NCBI RefSeq assembly: GCF_900215505.1
Contig: NZ_LT907844.1
Location: forward strand, 3,612,001 to 3,676,000
Origin: Cohaesibacter sp. ES.047
GTDB lineage: Bacteria > Pseudomonadota > Alphaproteobacteria > Rhizobiales > Cohaesibacteraceae
Reading direction: 5' to 3'
DNA length: 64,000 nucleotides
Shown: one piece after another, positions 19,349 through 28,536 of the stretch
Position numbering within the stretch: position 1 is the stretch's first letter
Layout: each line of letters begins with the position of its first letter
Position numbers and translations under genes: made by a program
Notes under the pieces: model-generated
The model's input: only the letters and a program-made list of their open reading frames with translations
Told to the model about the DNA's origin: nothing
Databases searched by the model: none

Positions 19349-19379
19349 ACTATAATCCCTCTAGTGACTATAGCTTCAA
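19349..19379 (-). promoter_or_regulatory. MerR-type metal-responsive promoter/operator
   Basis: Read on the minus strand there is a -35 TTGAAG (19374-19379), a -10 TATAGT (19349-19354) and a spacer of exactly 19 bp, the over-long spacer that is the hallmark of promoters activated by MerR proteins. Inside the spacer is a dyad CTATAGT-C-ACTAGAG (19359-19373) very like published Pb/Cd/Zn-responsive MerR operators. It drives the CDF gene; the merR gene is divergent. Confidence 0.85.
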
Positions 19380-19394
19380 GAGGAAAAATTCAGA

Positions 19395-19826
19395 ATGTTG
19401 ACGATCGGCAATCTGTCCAAATCGAGCGGCGTAAAGGTGCCGACGATCCGCTATTACGAGCAGATCGGCCTCTTGGCTCCTGCCATTCGCAGCGAGGGCA
19501 ACCAGCGCCGTTATGATCAGGACGGCCTCAAGCGGCTGACGTTCATTCGCCATGCACGGGAACTCGGGTTTCCGCTTGACGATATCAAGTCTCTGTTGCT
19601 GCTGAATGGTGATGATGACAATCCGTGCCATATGGCTCATGAAATGGTGATCCGCCATCTGGACGACGTGCGCGAGAGGATCGAGAGATTGAAGCGTCTG
19701 GAGGATGAACTGGAGCGCATGTCCTGTTGCAATGGCCGATGCGTCAAAGAATGTCAGGTGCTTGAAAGCCTTGCCGATCATGACCACTGTCTGCATGATC
19801 ACAGCCCATTGCCCGAACGATTCTGA
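19395..19826 (+). CDS. MerR family metal-sensing regulator (ZntR/CadR/PbrR-like)
   Basis: A 143-residue regulator. The winged helix is KSSGVKVPTIRYYEQIGLLAP, followed by the wing text GNQRRYDQD. A long dimerisation helix follows, and the metal loop has C78, the C111-C112 pair, C116 and C120 (MSCCNGRCVKECQ), then a His-rich tail. The CC pair and C78 resemble Zn/Cd/Pb sensors more than Cu or Hg sensors. AAGAGGA precedes the ATG. It is divergent from the CDF exporter across a 19-bp-spacer promoter, so it is the direct activator of that gene. Confidence 0.93.
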   Translation: MLTIGNLSKSSGVKVPTIRYYEQIGLLAPAIRSEGNQRRYDQDGLKRLTFIRHARELGFPLDDIKSLLLLNGDDDNPCHMAHEMVIRHLDDVRERIERLKRLEDELERMSCCNGRCVKECQVLESLADHDHCLHDHSPLPERF

Positions 19827-19904
19827 TCCACGGCAAAAGGGCTGTTCGGTTCCTCAGGACCGTTCAGGTCGCACAGCAAAATGAGATGTAAAAAGGAGGT
19901 CCCG

Positions 19905-20366
19905 ATGGTCTGGTCCATCTATCTGTCCGGTGAAATCCACACCAATTGGCGCGAGGAAATCGAACAGGGAGCCAATGCCTTGAACCTTCCTGTCTCTTTT
20001 GGTGCTCCCGTTACTGATCATGCGTCATCTGACGACTGTGGCGTTGCCATTCTCGGTGCCGAGGACAAACCGTTCTGGCATGATCACAAGGGAGCCAAGC
20101 TCAATGCCATTCGCACCCGGACCATGATCGAACAGGCCGACATCGTTGTCGTGCGCTTTGGCGAGAAGTATCGCCAGTGGAATGCAGCGTTTGACGCAGG
20201 ATATGCCGCTGCCCTTGGCAAGCCGCTGATTGTCATGCACTCAGACGAGCATCGTCATGCCCTTAAGGAAGTGGATGCCGCCGCCTTGGCAGTTGCAGAA
20301 ACATCCCAGCAGATCGTTCAGATCCTGTCCTATGTGATCAAAGGCGAATTGGGGCAGGGGACTTGA
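19905..20366 (+). CDS. ytoQ: YtoQ family protein
   Basis: A 153-residue protein. The start at 19905 is set by the strong Shine-Dalgarno AAAGGAGGT directly upstream; an in-frame ATG at 19881 is less likely. The text WSIYLSGEIHTNWREEI at the N-terminus, the central IRTRTMIEQADIVVVRFGE and the WNAAFDAGYAAALGKPLIV region match the YtoQ family, which has a nucleoside 2-deoxyribosyltransferase-like fold. Its activity is not established. It follows the merR gene by 78 nt. Confidence 0.88.
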   Translation: MVWSIYLSGEIHTNWREEIEQGANALNLPVSFGAPVTDHASSDDCGVAILGAEDKPFWHDHKGAKLNAIRTRTMIEQADIVVVRFGEKYRQWNAAFDAGYAAALGKPLIVMHSDEHRHALKEVDAAALAVAETSQQIVQILSYVIKGELGQGT

Positions 20367-20411
20367 ACCCAACGCGCCAAACTGCGGGCTATACAAGACG
20401 ATGATCGAGCG

Positions 20412-20431
20412 AAGGGGCAATGCATCCCCTT
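20412..20431 (+). terminator. Possible weak terminator/hairpin after ytoQ
   Basis: A perfect 6-bp stem AAGGGG (20412-20417) with CCCCTT (20426-20431), 8-nt loop, is followed by GATTCATTGATTT, a poor T-run. It could be a weak terminator or an mRNA-end hairpin. Confidence 0.35.
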
Positions 20432-20507
20432 GATTCATTGATTTGCGGAATGAATGCTTCAATCGAATTCATGTGACCTTTGGACGATACTGTCCTATAG
20501 AAGGTTC

Positions 20508-21290
20508 ATGACAAAAAAGCGCCTTCCCGACGATAGCATGACACCGACACTCCTGTTTCTGGATGGCGCCAAGCGGTCCATTCCGGTTATTCTGACGGCG
20601 GGGCCATTTGGTGCCCTGTTCGGAGCCGTTGCCGTGGATGGCGGCATGAGCGTGTTCGAGGCGGTTTTGATGAGCGCCACGATCTTCGCCGGTGCCAGCC
20701 AATTGGTCGGCATTGAGATGTTTGGGCAAAATATCCCGGGCTGGTTGATTGTCCTGTCTATCTTTGCGGTCAATTTCCGCCATATCCTATACTCTGCATC
20801 CGTTGGCCAGAAGATCAGCCACTGGTCATTTGGTCGCCAGATGCTGGCCTTTTTCTTTTTGGTGGATCCGGCCTATGCCGAAGCTGAACGTCGATCTGAA
20901 TTTGGCGAGGAAATACAGGTTCCTTGGTATTTCGGCCTCGTGATCGTCACCTATATTGGCTGGGTCAGCATGACATGGCTGGGCGCAATCTTCGGCAATT
21001 TTCTTGAAGACAGCCACACCTGGGGCATTGATTTCATTTTGCCCATCTATTTCGCAGGTCTTGTGCTCAGTTTTAGAAAAAGAACATTTTGGCTGCCGGT
21101 TGTCGCTATCAGTGCGGCAGCTTCGATTGTTGCCAACTATACGATCGGGTCTCCATGGCATGTGTCCATTGGTGCGATCTGCGGCATTCTGTTTGCCGCA
21201 ATATTCTCGCCTAATGCCCAAGCCAAAAATCAAGATGATAGCGGTCAGACGCCCAATCCATCGCACGGTGCAAAAGAGGGTAGCCAGTGA
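20508..21290 (+). CDS. azlC: AzlC family branched-chain amino acid exporter, large subunit
   Basis: A 260-residue integral membrane protein. The AzlC start (FLDGAKRSIPVILTAGPFGALFG and VDGGMSVFEAVLMSATIFAGASQLVGIEMFG, each seen in pieces) is characteristic, as is NFRHILYSASVGQ. AzlC with AzlD exports branched-chain amino acids or related compounds. The ATG at 20508 has AGAAGG ahead. The stop overlaps the azlD start (TGATG), showing translational coupling. Confidence 0.93.
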   Translation: MTKKRLPDDSMTPTLLFLDGAKRSIPVILTAGPFGALFGAVAVDGGMSVFEAVLMSATIFAGASQLVGIEMFGQNIPGWLIVLSIFAVNFRHILYSASVGQKISHWSFGRQMLAFFFLVDPAYAEAERRSEFGEEIQVPWYFGLVIVTYIGWVSMTWLGAIFGNFLEDSHTWGIDFILPIYFAGLVLSFRKRTFWLPVVAISAAASIVANYTIGSPWHVSIGAICGILFAAIFSPNAQAKNQDDSGQTPNPSHGAKEGSQ

Positions 21291-21586
21291 TGTCCTACAA
21301 TGTCATCCTTATCCTTTGCGGCGCTCTGGTCACCTATCTCACGCGTATTGGGGGCCATTTGGTTCTTTCGCGTTTCGACCGCATTCACCCGCGTGTTCAG
21401 GCAGGTCTTGATGCCGTGCCCGCAGCCGTCCTGACAACGCTCGTCGCGCCCGCGACGATCAACGCAGGGCCCAATGAATGGATCGTCATGGCCGTTGCGA
21501 TTCTCGCCGGTTTTCGATTCTCGCTTATCTATATTGTGGCGATTGGTACTTTCTTGCTTGTCATCCTGCGCCATTTTTCAGGATAA
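21290..21586 (+). CDS. azlD: AzlD family small subunit of branched-chain amino acid exporter
   Basis: A 98-residue protein with about four hydrophobic segments and the AzlD text GALVTYLTRIGGHLVLSRF followed by VQAGLDAVPAAVLTTLVAP. It partners AzlC. The ATG overlaps the azlC stop. A GTG three bases earlier is also possible. Confidence 0.92.
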   Translation: MSYNVILILCGALVTYLTRIGGHLVLSRFDRIHPRVQAGLDAVPAAVLTTLVAPATINAGPNEWIVMAVAILAGFRFSLIYIVAIGTFLLVILRHFSG

Positions 21587-21737
21587 AAAAGCCTGAATTC
21601 AAGGCCACTATTCAAGGAAAGACGCCACTAAGGATGGTCAACTCGATCCTTGGCTACTATGGTAACCTCGTTTAACAACCAAAAGGGCGCTCCATTCGCG
21701 GGGTGCTTTGAAGCTGACGAGGATGCCCCAAGGCGGT

Positions 21738-22784
21738 ATGACAGATAACGCAGTTCCAATATTTGATGGCCATAATGACACACTGCTTCGCCTGGACATG
21801 GCCAGACGCTCCAATAAGACGATCTCTTTCTTGAAGGGCGACAAGAGCCTTCATATCGACTTTCCAAAAGCGCAGGCCGGCGCTTTGGCCGGCGGTCTCT
21901 TCGCCATCTTCGTGCCGCCGCCTCAAGAACCCGGCAAACCGCTTGAGTTCTCGCAAATGCAGCAGGAACTTGATCAGGGGTATGCACTGAACCAGACCCT
22001 GTCGATGATGGCTGGCGCCTTTCGCTTGGCGCGGCAGTCCAAAGCTCGGGTACAGATCTGTCGGTCCAGCCTCGAAATCAAGATGGCAATGGAAGACGGA
22101 GCCGTTGCGCTCATGCTCCATATTGAGGGCGCTGAGGCGATTGATGCTGACTTTGACGCGCTCGAGGTTCTTTACGCCGCTGGTTTGCGGTCACTGGGGC
22201 CTGTCTGGAGCCGCAGCAATATTTTCGGTCATGGTGTGCCATTCAATTTCCCCGGGTCGCCCGATCATGGTCCGGGCCTGACCGACGCAGGAAAAGAGCT
22301 GGTTCGAGAATGCAACAAGCTCGGTATCCTGATCGACCTGTCCCATCTCAATGAGCAGGGCTTCTGGGATGTAAACAGCGTTTCAACAAAGCCTCTGGTT
22401 GCCACCCACTCGAACGTCCACGCGCTCTGCGAGTCACCGCGCAATCTAACCAACGACCAGCTTACCGCGATCGCAGAGAGCAAAGGTTTGGTCGGCCTGA
22501 ACTATGCGGTCGGTTTCCTGCGCTCCGATGGGGACAAGTTCAACCGGGATGTTTCGCTGGATCGGATGGTCGATCACATCGCCTATCTTCTTGACTATCT
22601 TGGAGAAGACGGGGTGGCGCTTGGCTCTGATTTTGATGGCGCGATGGTTCCGAACCAGATCAATGATGTGTCTGGAAATCAGGCTTTGATTGCCCAGATG
22701 CGCGCGCGTGACTTTGGCGATGATCTGATCGAGAAGATTGCCTATCGAAACTGGATTTCGATGCTCGAAAAGACTGGAATCTGA
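21738..22784 (+). CDS. Membrane dipeptidase (peptidase family M19)
   Basis: A 348-residue zinc dipeptidase of the renal dipeptidase family, which also cleaves D-containing dipeptides. Zinc ligands are visible: the FDGHND motif near residue 9, the Glu in HIEGAEAI near 125, the histidines in LIDLSHLNEQG and VATHSNVHAL, and the Asp in GVALGSDFDGA. There is no signal peptide, so it is cytosolic. I use the ATG at 21738, with AAGG just upstream; two in-frame ATGs at 21708 and 21723 are less well placed. It probably recycles dipeptides. Confidence 0.92.
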   Translation: MTDNAVPIFDGHNDTLLRLDMARRSNKTISFLKGDKSLHIDFPKAQAGALAGGLFAIFVPPPQEPGKPLEFSQMQQELDQGYALNQTLSMMAGAFRLARQSKARVQICRSSLEIKMAMEDGAVALMLHIEGAEAIDADFDALEVLYAAGLRSLGPVWSRSNIFGHGVPFNFPGSPDHGPGLTDAGKELVRECNKLGILIDLSHLNEQGFWDVNSVSTKPLVATHSNVHALCESPRNLTNDQLTAIAESKGLVGLNYAVGFLRSDGDKFNRDVSLDRMVDHIAYLLDYLGEDGVALGSDFDGAMVPNQINDVSGNQALIAQMRARDFGDDLIEKIAYRNWISMLEKTGI

Positions 22785-22835
22785 CGCCTCACAGGCCCCA
22801 AATCTGGAGCTCTGGACATAGCTCCAAAAGGGATA

Positions 22836-22857
22836 TTGATGCGCCAAAGCGCATCAA
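22836..22857. repeat. Perfect 9-bp inverted repeat between convergent genes
   Basis: TTGATGCGC (22836-22844), a 4-nt loop CAAA, then GCGCATCAA (22849-22857). No T-run follows on either strand, so it is not a standard terminator. It could end mRNAs by a processed hairpin. Confidence 0.6.
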
Positions 22858-22931
22858 ACCTGACAGTTGAGGGGCCGATTGATTGACATCTGCGTCGGCG
22901 AGAGCCTGCTGACGGGAAGGGGATCAGGAAA

Positions 22932-23519
22932 TCAGTCTTCCAAATCCTGATCTTCGTAGTCATCATGCACCGGCGCGCGCTGCGGACGATCAGAGGCGTC
23001 GCGACCAATCCGATCCGCGATATGGGCGAGATCAATGAAATGGTCTGCCTGTCGACGCAACTCGTCGGCGATCATCGGCGGCTGGGTCGACATGGTGGAG
23101 ACCACGCTCACCTTGCGGCCACGACGCTGCAAGGCTTCAACAAGCTTGCGGAAGTCGCCATCGCCGGAAAAGATGACAAAATGGTCCACATGCTCGACCA
23201 GTTCCATCGCGTCGATGGCCAGCTCGATGTCCATATTGCCTTTGATCTTGCGGCGGCCGGCTGAGTCGGTGAATTCCTTCGTCGGCTTGGTTACGACATG
23301 ATAGCCGTTGTAGTCGAGCCAATCAATGAGAGGCCGGATTGAGGAATATTCCTGATCTTCCGCCAAGGCAGTGTAGTAATAGGTTCTCAGCAGATACCCT
23401 TTACCGCGAAACTCTTTGAGCAGGCGCTTGTAGTCGATATCGAACCCAAGCGTCTTTGTGGTGGCGTAGAGGTTGGCGCCGTCTATGAACAGCGCAACCT
23501 TTTCTCGAGGATCGAACAC
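22932..23519 (-). CDS. LabA-like NYN domain protein
   Basis: A 195-residue protein of the NYN (PIN-like) nuclease fold. It begins with KVALFIDGANLYAT (conserved first Asp), has GNMDIELAIDAME in the middle, and FVIFSGDGDFRKLVEALQRRGRKV toward the C-terminus, supplying the remaining acidic residues of the metal site. LabA/DUF88 members are thought to be RNases. The last 25 residues are acidic and disordered. It is a single gene between a dipeptidase and rpoZ; such genes are usual next to rpoZ/rel in this order. Confidence 0.9.
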   Translation of the reverse strand: MFDPREKVALFIDGANLYATTKTLGFDIDYKRLLKEFRGKGYLLRTYYYTALAEDQEYSSIRPLIDWLDYNGYHVVTKPTKEFTDSAGRRKIKGNMDIELAIDAMELVEHVDHFVIFSGDGDFRKLVEALQRRGRKVSVVSTMSTQPPMIADELRRQADHFIDLAHIADRIGRDASDRPQRAPVHDDYEDQDLED

Positions 23520-23894
23520 GGGGGCTTCCTTCTTATATAATGGTTCTCGTTGGATCCGGCTTCACGTGAGGGGAGTTGACTTTGTCGCATGGCGCGGCGA
23601 AAATTGCCTGAAAAGAATGAAACGCTCTTTAATGCGTCTGATCAATGGAAACAGAAACTGCAATCACATGAAATCAAATCGATTCCTATTCTATATTGAA
23701 AACATGAGAATAACTATGCTCTAAAGCAAATTAGTTGAAATTTGCCAGAGCAATTGAGCGAAAATTTGACGAGCCAACGTTAAAACTCCCCAAAAAATTC
23801 GGTTATTCCAATTGAAAAACACGTTTCTGGCCTTGTCAAGCAAGGGTATAAGCTTTATTGCAAGGGGTGAATCCCCCCATTCAGGAGATGCTAT
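23520..23894. other. AT-rich gap upstream of rpoZ
   Basis: No gene is supported. It is AT-rich and must hold the promoters of the divergent NYN gene and rpoZ. A short hairpin GGGG-TGAAT-CCCC (23864-23876) sits just before the rpoZ ribosome site AGGAG, where it could affect translation. Other short frames here have no coding character. Confidence 0.5.
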
Positions 23895-24299
23895 ATGGCA
23901 CGCGTGACCGTTGAGGACTGCGTTGATAAGGTTGAAAACCGCTTCGAACTGGTGCTGCTTTCGGGCCACCGCGCTCGCATGATTTCAAGCGGCTCATCCA
24001 TTACCGTTGATCGCGACAACGACAAGAACCCCGTCGTTGCCCTGCGAGAAATCGCAGATGAGACCGTTTCTCCGGGCGACCTCAAGGAAGACCTCATTCA
24101 TTCCCTGCAGAAATATGTGGAAGTGGACGAGCCGGAAACCGATGATGTTCAGATGATCACGGCTGATGAAGCTGCGACCACCGAATATGAAGATGTCGTA
24201 AGCGAGCCCAAGAACGAGATGGTCTTCGATCAGATGTCAGAAGAAGAGCTGCTGCGCGGTCTCGAAAGCCTCGTTCCGCCAGATCGCAGCGATGATTGA
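23895..24299 (+). CDS. rpoZ: RNA polymerase omega subunit
   Basis: A 134-residue subunit that helps assemble RNA polymerase and forms one ppGpp site. [21 protein letters not shown] (in parts) and the [23 protein letters not shown] region are diagnostic. The C-terminal half is acidic and longer than in enterobacteria, as usual in alphaproteobacteria. AGGAG precedes the ATG. It is followed by its own terminator and then the (p)ppGpp synthetase gene, the standard order. Confidence 0.97.
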   Translation: MARVTVEDCVDKVENRFELVLLSGHRARMISSGSSITVDRDNDKNPVVALREIADETVSPGDLKEDLIHSLQKYVEVDEPETDDVQMITADEAATTEYEDVVSEPKNEMVFDQMSEEELLRGLESLVPPDRSDD

Positions 24300-24345
24300 T
24301 CTGCGCGACGACTGAAGTCGTCGATCAAGACAAGACAAAATTCAG

Positions 24346-24371
24346 GCGGGCCAGAGCGGCCCGCTTTTTTT
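24346..24371 (+). terminator. rpoZ terminator
   Basis: A 7-bp stem GCGGGCC (24346-24352) with GGCCCGC (24358-24364), 5-nt loop, followed by seven T. Confidence 0.92.
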
Positions 24372-24765
24372 ATGACTGTCGTTGGGTCAATTCCTTCGAT
24401 CCTTTCGGTAACATCGGTGCCAAACCGATGCGTGCACGCGATCGCACCTGTGCCGGACGGGTGTGTAATGCGGCGCAACAGTCATCAACTCGGACCTGTC
24501 CAGTGGTCCGGGTGGCCCTCACATTCAGGTGTGGTATTTTTATAGAATCTCATTGATGGCAGGTATTTGGCAAGTATTTCACCTCTATCATTTGCCATGA
24601 GAGAGGGAAGGACCTGTCCAAAAAGAAGAACGGAAGGTGCTTGCCTTTCTGCCTTCGGATCACATATCTTTAGGGGACGTTGTTCTTCCACAAAATCGTG
24701 TAACAATAAAGTCAGAACGTCTGATCCATCGAAAGGGTCAGGGTTTGTAAGGTACCTCACTTGCC
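24372..24765. other. Structured leader region upstream of the rel gene
   Basis: No gene. A perfect 7-bp hairpin CATCGGT-GCCAA-ACCGATG (24412-24430) is followed at once by the small palindromes CGTGCACG (24431-24438) and GCGATCGC (24438-24445), so the first part is unusually palindrome-rich. The rest holds the promoter of the rel gene; no exact -10/-35 could be fixed. Confidence 0.45.
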
Positions 24766-26994
24766 ATGATGCGTCAGTATGAGCTCGTTGAAAGAGTTTC
24801 TAGCTACAATCCAAATGCCGATGAAGCCCTTTTGAACAAGGCTTATGTCTATTCCATGCAAAAGCATGGAGCGCAGAAACGCGCCTCTGGTGATCCCTAT
24901 TTCGTACATCCTCTGGAAGTGGCCGGTATCCTGACCGATCTGCGGCTCGATGACGGCACAATCGCGGTCGGTTTGCTGCATGACACGATTGAGGATACCG
25001 ACGCAACCCGCAGCGAAATCGACAATCTGTTCGGCGCGGAAATTGGCAAGCTCGTTGAGGGGTTGACCAAAATTGCCCAGCTTGATCTCGTCTCGAAGAG
25101 AACCAAGCAGGCGGAAAACCTGCGCAAGCTCCTGCTGGCGATTTCCGATGACGTCCGCGTTTTGATTGTCAAGCTCGCCGACCGTCTGCATAACATGCGC
25201 ACGCTGCATTTCGTGCCAGAGCACAAGCGCTCTCGCATCGCTCAGGAAACCATCGATATCTATGCCCCTCTGGCAGAACGCATGGGGATGCAGGATATCC
25301 GGGAAGAGCTCGAAGGGCTGTCCTTTCGATATATCAACCCCGAAGCCTATGAAGCGATTTCCCAAAAGCTGGAAGAAGTCCGCGTTACCAACAAGTCGCT
25401 CATTCAAGAAATTGAGGGCGAGCTGACCAAAGTCTTTGAAGAAAAGGGGCTCAACGCGAGGGTGCGCGGGCGCGAGAAGCAGGCTTACTCTGTTTTTCGC
25501 AAGATGCAGCGCCAATCCATCGGTTTCGAGCAGTTGTCCGACATCTACGCCTTTCGCGTCCTCGTTAATGATATCGAGAGCTGCTATCAGGCACTTGGCA
25601 TCGTTCATACGATTTGGCCCTCTGTTCCCGGGCGCTTCAAGGACTACATCTCGACGCCAAAACCAAACGATTATCAATCGATCCATACAACGGTGATCGG
25701 ACCAGGACGGCAGCGTGTCGAGCTTCAGATCCGCACCCACCAGATGCACCAATTCGCAGAATATGGTGTCGCCGCCCACGCACTTTACAAGGACGTCACC
25801 GGCAAGACCAAGGGCGGGCGGTCTCTTGGCAAGTTGGCCAAGGACAGCAAGGCTTATGCATGGTTGCGCCAGACGGTGGAATTGTTCGCGTCTGGCAACT
25901 CGGCTGAAGAGTTTATGGAGCACACCAAACTTGAGCTGTTTCAGGATCAGGTTTTCTGTTTTACGCCCAAAGGTCGCGTCATAGCGCTGCCGCGTGGGGC
26001 CATTCCCATCGATTTTGCCTATGCGGTTCACACCGGTATCGGCAACACCTGCATCGGTTGCAAGATCAATGGCGCCATCATGCCTCTGGTTACCCAGTTG
26101 AATAACGGCGACGAGGTTGACATCATCTGCTCGAAGGCCCAGACACCACCAGCTGCGTGGGAGAGCATTGTTGTGACCGGCAAGGCAAGAGCCGCGATCC
26201 GCAAGGCCACTCGTGTTGCGGTGCGTGCGCAATATGCGGGCCTTGGCGAGCAGATTTTGAGCAATGCCTTCAAGCGTGCAGATCGCGCCTATTCAGAAGA
26301 CCAGCTCAAGGTCGGTCTTACCCGTCTGGGTTATCAGACTGTCGAGGATGCATTGGCCGCTGTCGGACGCGGCGAGTTGCCCTCTCGCATGGTGCTTGAG
26401 GCCGTCTTCCCGGACTATCAGGATCAGCGCGCAGCGCAGAGCGAGGGAGAACGCGGTGAGGGCTGGTTTGGCCTGAAGCAGGCTTCGGCCATGAAATTCC
26501 GCATTCCCGGCACCAGTACCAAAAAGAAAAACGACGCCGATAATGTCTCGATCCCCATCCGAGGGCTTTCGGGCAATCTGCCGGTTTCGTTCGCACCCGA
26601 AGGGGGTGCTGTCCCCGGAGATCGTATCGTCGGAATCTTGACGCCGGGCAAGGGGGTAACCATTTATCCGATTCATTCCCCATCCCTGAGCCATTTCGAC
26701 GACAGTCCCGATCTCTGGCTGGATGTGCGATGGGAGATTGACGAAGAAAACTCCGAGCGTTTCCCGGCACGGCTCAAGGTGAGTGTTTTGAACGAGCCGG
26801 GTGGTCTTGCAGAAATCGCAACCGTCATCGCTGATAATGACGGTAATATCGAAAATATCAAGATGGATCAGAGGGTTAGTGACTTCTTTGAAATGATCAT
26901 CGATGTTTCGGTCTGGAACCTCAATCACCTCAACCGGATCATCGAGCAGGTGAGGAGCAAGAAATCAATCTCCAAGGTCGAAAGGGTCAATTAA
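24766..26994 (+). CDS. rel: Bifunctional (p)ppGpp synthetase/hydrolase (RSH)
   Basis: A 742-residue stringent-response enzyme. The HD hydrolase domain has HPLEVAGIL and HDTIEDT at about residues 72-78. The synthetase domain follows, with GREKQAYSVFRKMQRQ, GRFKDYIS and YQSIHTTVIGP. The RFKD form of the RxKD loop is that of bifunctional enzymes, not of synthetase-only RelA. Next come a TGS domain (FCFTPKGRVIALPRGA), a helical region, and a C-terminal ACT domain (LAEIATVIADNDGNIENI). It is the only RSH in the window and sits after rpoZ, as in most alphaproteobacteria, where it acts as the main (p)ppGpp enzyme. Confidence 0.96.
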   Translation: MMRQYELVERVSSYNPNADEALLNKAYVYSMQKHGAQKRASGDPYFVHPLEVAGILTDLRLDDGTIAVGLLHDTIEDTDATRSEIDNLFGAEIGKLVEGLTKIAQLDLVSKRTKQAENLRKLLLAISDDVRVLIVKLADRLHNMRTLHFVPEHKRSRIAQETIDIYAPLAERMGMQDIREELEGLSFRYINPEAYEAISQKLEEVRVTNKSLIQEIEGELTKVFEEKGLNARVRGREKQAYSVFRKMQRQSIGFEQLSDIYAFRVLVNDIESCYQALGIVHTIWPSVPGRFKDYISTPKPNDYQSIHTTVIGPGRQRVELQIRTHQMHQFAEYGVAAHALYKDVTGKTKGGRSLGKLAKDSKAYAWLRQTVELFASGNSAEEFMEHTKLELFQDQVFCFTPKGRVIALPRGAIPIDFAYAVHTGIGNTCIGCKINGAIMPLVTQLNNGDEVDIICSKAQTPPAAWESIVVTGKARAAIRKATRVAVRAQYAGLGEQILSNAFKRADRAYSEDQLKVGLTRLGYQTVEDALAAVGRGELPSRMVLEAVFPDYQDQRAAQSEGERGEGWFGLKQASAMKFRIPGTSTKKKNDADNVSIPIRGLSGNLPVSFAPEGGAVPGDRIVGILTPGKGVTIYPIHSPSLSHFDDSPDLWLDVRWEIDEENSERFPARLKVSVLNEPGGLAEIATVIADNDGNIENIKMDQRVSDFFEMIIDVSVWNLNHLNRIIEQVRSKKSISKVERVN

Positions 26995-27213
26995 TCTCGG
27001 GCGGGTTTGGCGGAGCGCTTTTGGGGTTTGCCTAACGGCAATAAAATTCGTGTAGATGACATCTTGTGAGCAAATTGTTTGTGTTTATTCGGTATAGTTT
27101 GATTTCACCACTGGTCGCTGACAGGTGGGGGCTGTATACCCAAGACACGCAAATTCAGGAGTAATGATCTGGTGACAAATCCACTGGACAGAGTGAGGGA
27201 AGCGTAAGGGCTC

Positions 27214-27825
27214 GTGCTTTTTCGACGCAGAAATAAACCTAAGCTCCTTGAGCGCATTCGAATCTTTTTGTGGCCGCGCCGCAACTGGCTCCGATCAGGC
27301 AAGTACTTCATCAAACGAATCCTGCGCTTGTCCGGCTCACCGTACATGATCGCAGCAGGTGTGGCGGCGGGTGTCTTTACATCCTTCACACCTTTTCTGG
27401 GATTTCATTTCCTCATCAGTTGGGCCATCGCTTTTTTCATTGGCGGAAATTTGCTCGCGGCGGCAATCGGAACGGCAGTCGGCAACCCGATCACCTTTCC
27501 CTTCATCTGGGGCGCAACCTATTCGACAGGCTGTTTCCTGACGGGCAGGCGCATTGTCGAAGGCCAGATGCACAGTCTCAAGCACGATCTGGTGCACGAG
27601 TCATTTTCCGCAATCTGGCCGACGATCAAGGTTATGGCGATTGGCGCTATACCGGTGGGACTGGTTTTTGCTGTCCTGTTCTATTTCATTACCCGACAAG
27701 CGGCCGTAGCCTATCAGAAGCGCCGCAAAGCCTTTCTGGCGCGTAAGGCCTTCGAGGCTGGCCGCTGGCGCACCGCGATTGCTGAGCACGAAGCGGGTGG
27801 AACAGATCACAACCACGCGGTCTAG
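27214..27825 (+). CDS. DUF2062 membrane protein
   Basis: The start is GTG at 27214 with AAGGG ahead. It is a 203-residue protein: a basic N-terminus with [16 protein letters not shown], then the DUF2062 text [20 protein letters not shown] and [20 protein letters not shown], and two to three membrane helices. The function is unknown. It is almost always found between rel and acpS in Hyphomicrobiales, as here. The stop is 40 nt before the acpS ATG. Confidence 0.9.
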   Translation: MLFRRRNKPKLLERIRIFLWPRRNWLRSGKYFIKRILRLSGSPYMIAAGVAAGVFTSFTPFLGFHFLISWAIAFFIGGNLLAAAIGTAVGNPITFPFIWGATYSTGCFLTGRRIVEGQMHSLKHDLVHESFSAIWPTIKVMAIGAIPVGLVFAVLFYFITRQAAVAYQKRRKAFLARKAFEAGRWRTAIAEHEAGGTDHNHAV

Positions 27826-27865
27826 ATTACCCATTCAAAACAAACACTTGGTGGCTGAGACAGAC

Positions 27866-28282
27866 ATGATCATTGGCACCGGCAACGACCTGATCGATAT
27901 TCGCCGTATCGAAAAGTCCCTCGAACGGTTCGGGGACCGCTTCATCAACCGCATTTTTACGCCACGCGAGCAAGCCAAGTCCGAGAAAAGAGCCCAGCGC
28001 GCCGCCTCCTATGCCAAGCGGTTTGCTGCCAAGGAAGCCTGTTCCAAGGCGCTTGGCACAGGGCTATCCCATGGCGTGTTCTGGCGCGACATGGGTGTTT
28101 CCAATCTGGTATCGGGTAAACCGACAATGGTTCTGACCGGCGGCGCGCTTGACCGGCTCAATGCAATGATCCCGGATGGTTTCACGCCGCAGATAGACCT
28201 GACAATCACCGACGAGTATCCAATCGCCCAGGCCTATGTGATCATTTCAGCACGCCCGGATAGTTGGCCTGCGCCGCAATAG
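27866..28282 (+). CDS. acpS: Holo-[acyl-carrier-protein] synthase
   Basis: It transfers the 4'-phosphopantetheine of CoA to acyl carrier protein. The 138-residue product starts [16 protein letters not shown], with the Asp that binds magnesium, and has [16 protein letters not shown] with the conserved Glu and Lys. The ATG at 27866 is chosen because the family begins at this point; an open frame from 27779 would add 29 unrelated residues overlapping the preceding gene. Confidence 0.96.
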   Translation: MIIGTGNDLIDIRRIEKSLERFGDRFINRIFTPREQAKSEKRAQRAASYAKRFAAKEACSKALGTGLSHGVFWRDMGVSNLVSGKPTMVLTGGALDRLNAMIPDGFTPQIDLTITDEYPIAQAYVIISARPDSWPAPQ

Positions 28283-28536
28283 ACATCTTTCTTGTCATTC
28301 TTTTCTTCTAAACACAGGTTTGCCCAACTTGGGTGCAACTCAATGGGCCTAAATTTTGTTGCATGAAGCCCTTCGATGGCCTATGCACTCTGAGTAATAG
28401 GACAGGAACGAGCCCGCCATCTTGACCGCTTCGAGACCTTGCCTCTCGTTGCTTATGGCCTATTTAAAAGGATCGTTCGTGCCTGCCCCGGATATCAGGC
28501 GGCCCCGACAGGATCGGGCCCCGAGTGGAAAAGAGA

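Noticed and set aside
20351-20375. A GGGGACTTGAACCC string at the ytoQ end, like the antisense of a tRNA T-arm
   Set aside because: No D-arm, anticodon arm or acceptor stem can be formed on the minus strand upstream; the neighbouring AAGGGG/CCCCTT hairpin does not fit a cloverleaf. It is coding sequence and its edge.
23473-23724. Plus-strand frame of 83 codons upstream of rpoZ
   Set aside because: Begins inside the opposite NYN gene and runs into AT-rich intergenic DNA; no RBS or family.
24757-26232. Open frame of 491 codons on the minus strand across the rel gene
   Set aside because: It lies entirely opposite the strongly supported RSH gene and has no family text or RBS; it is a by-product of codon bias.
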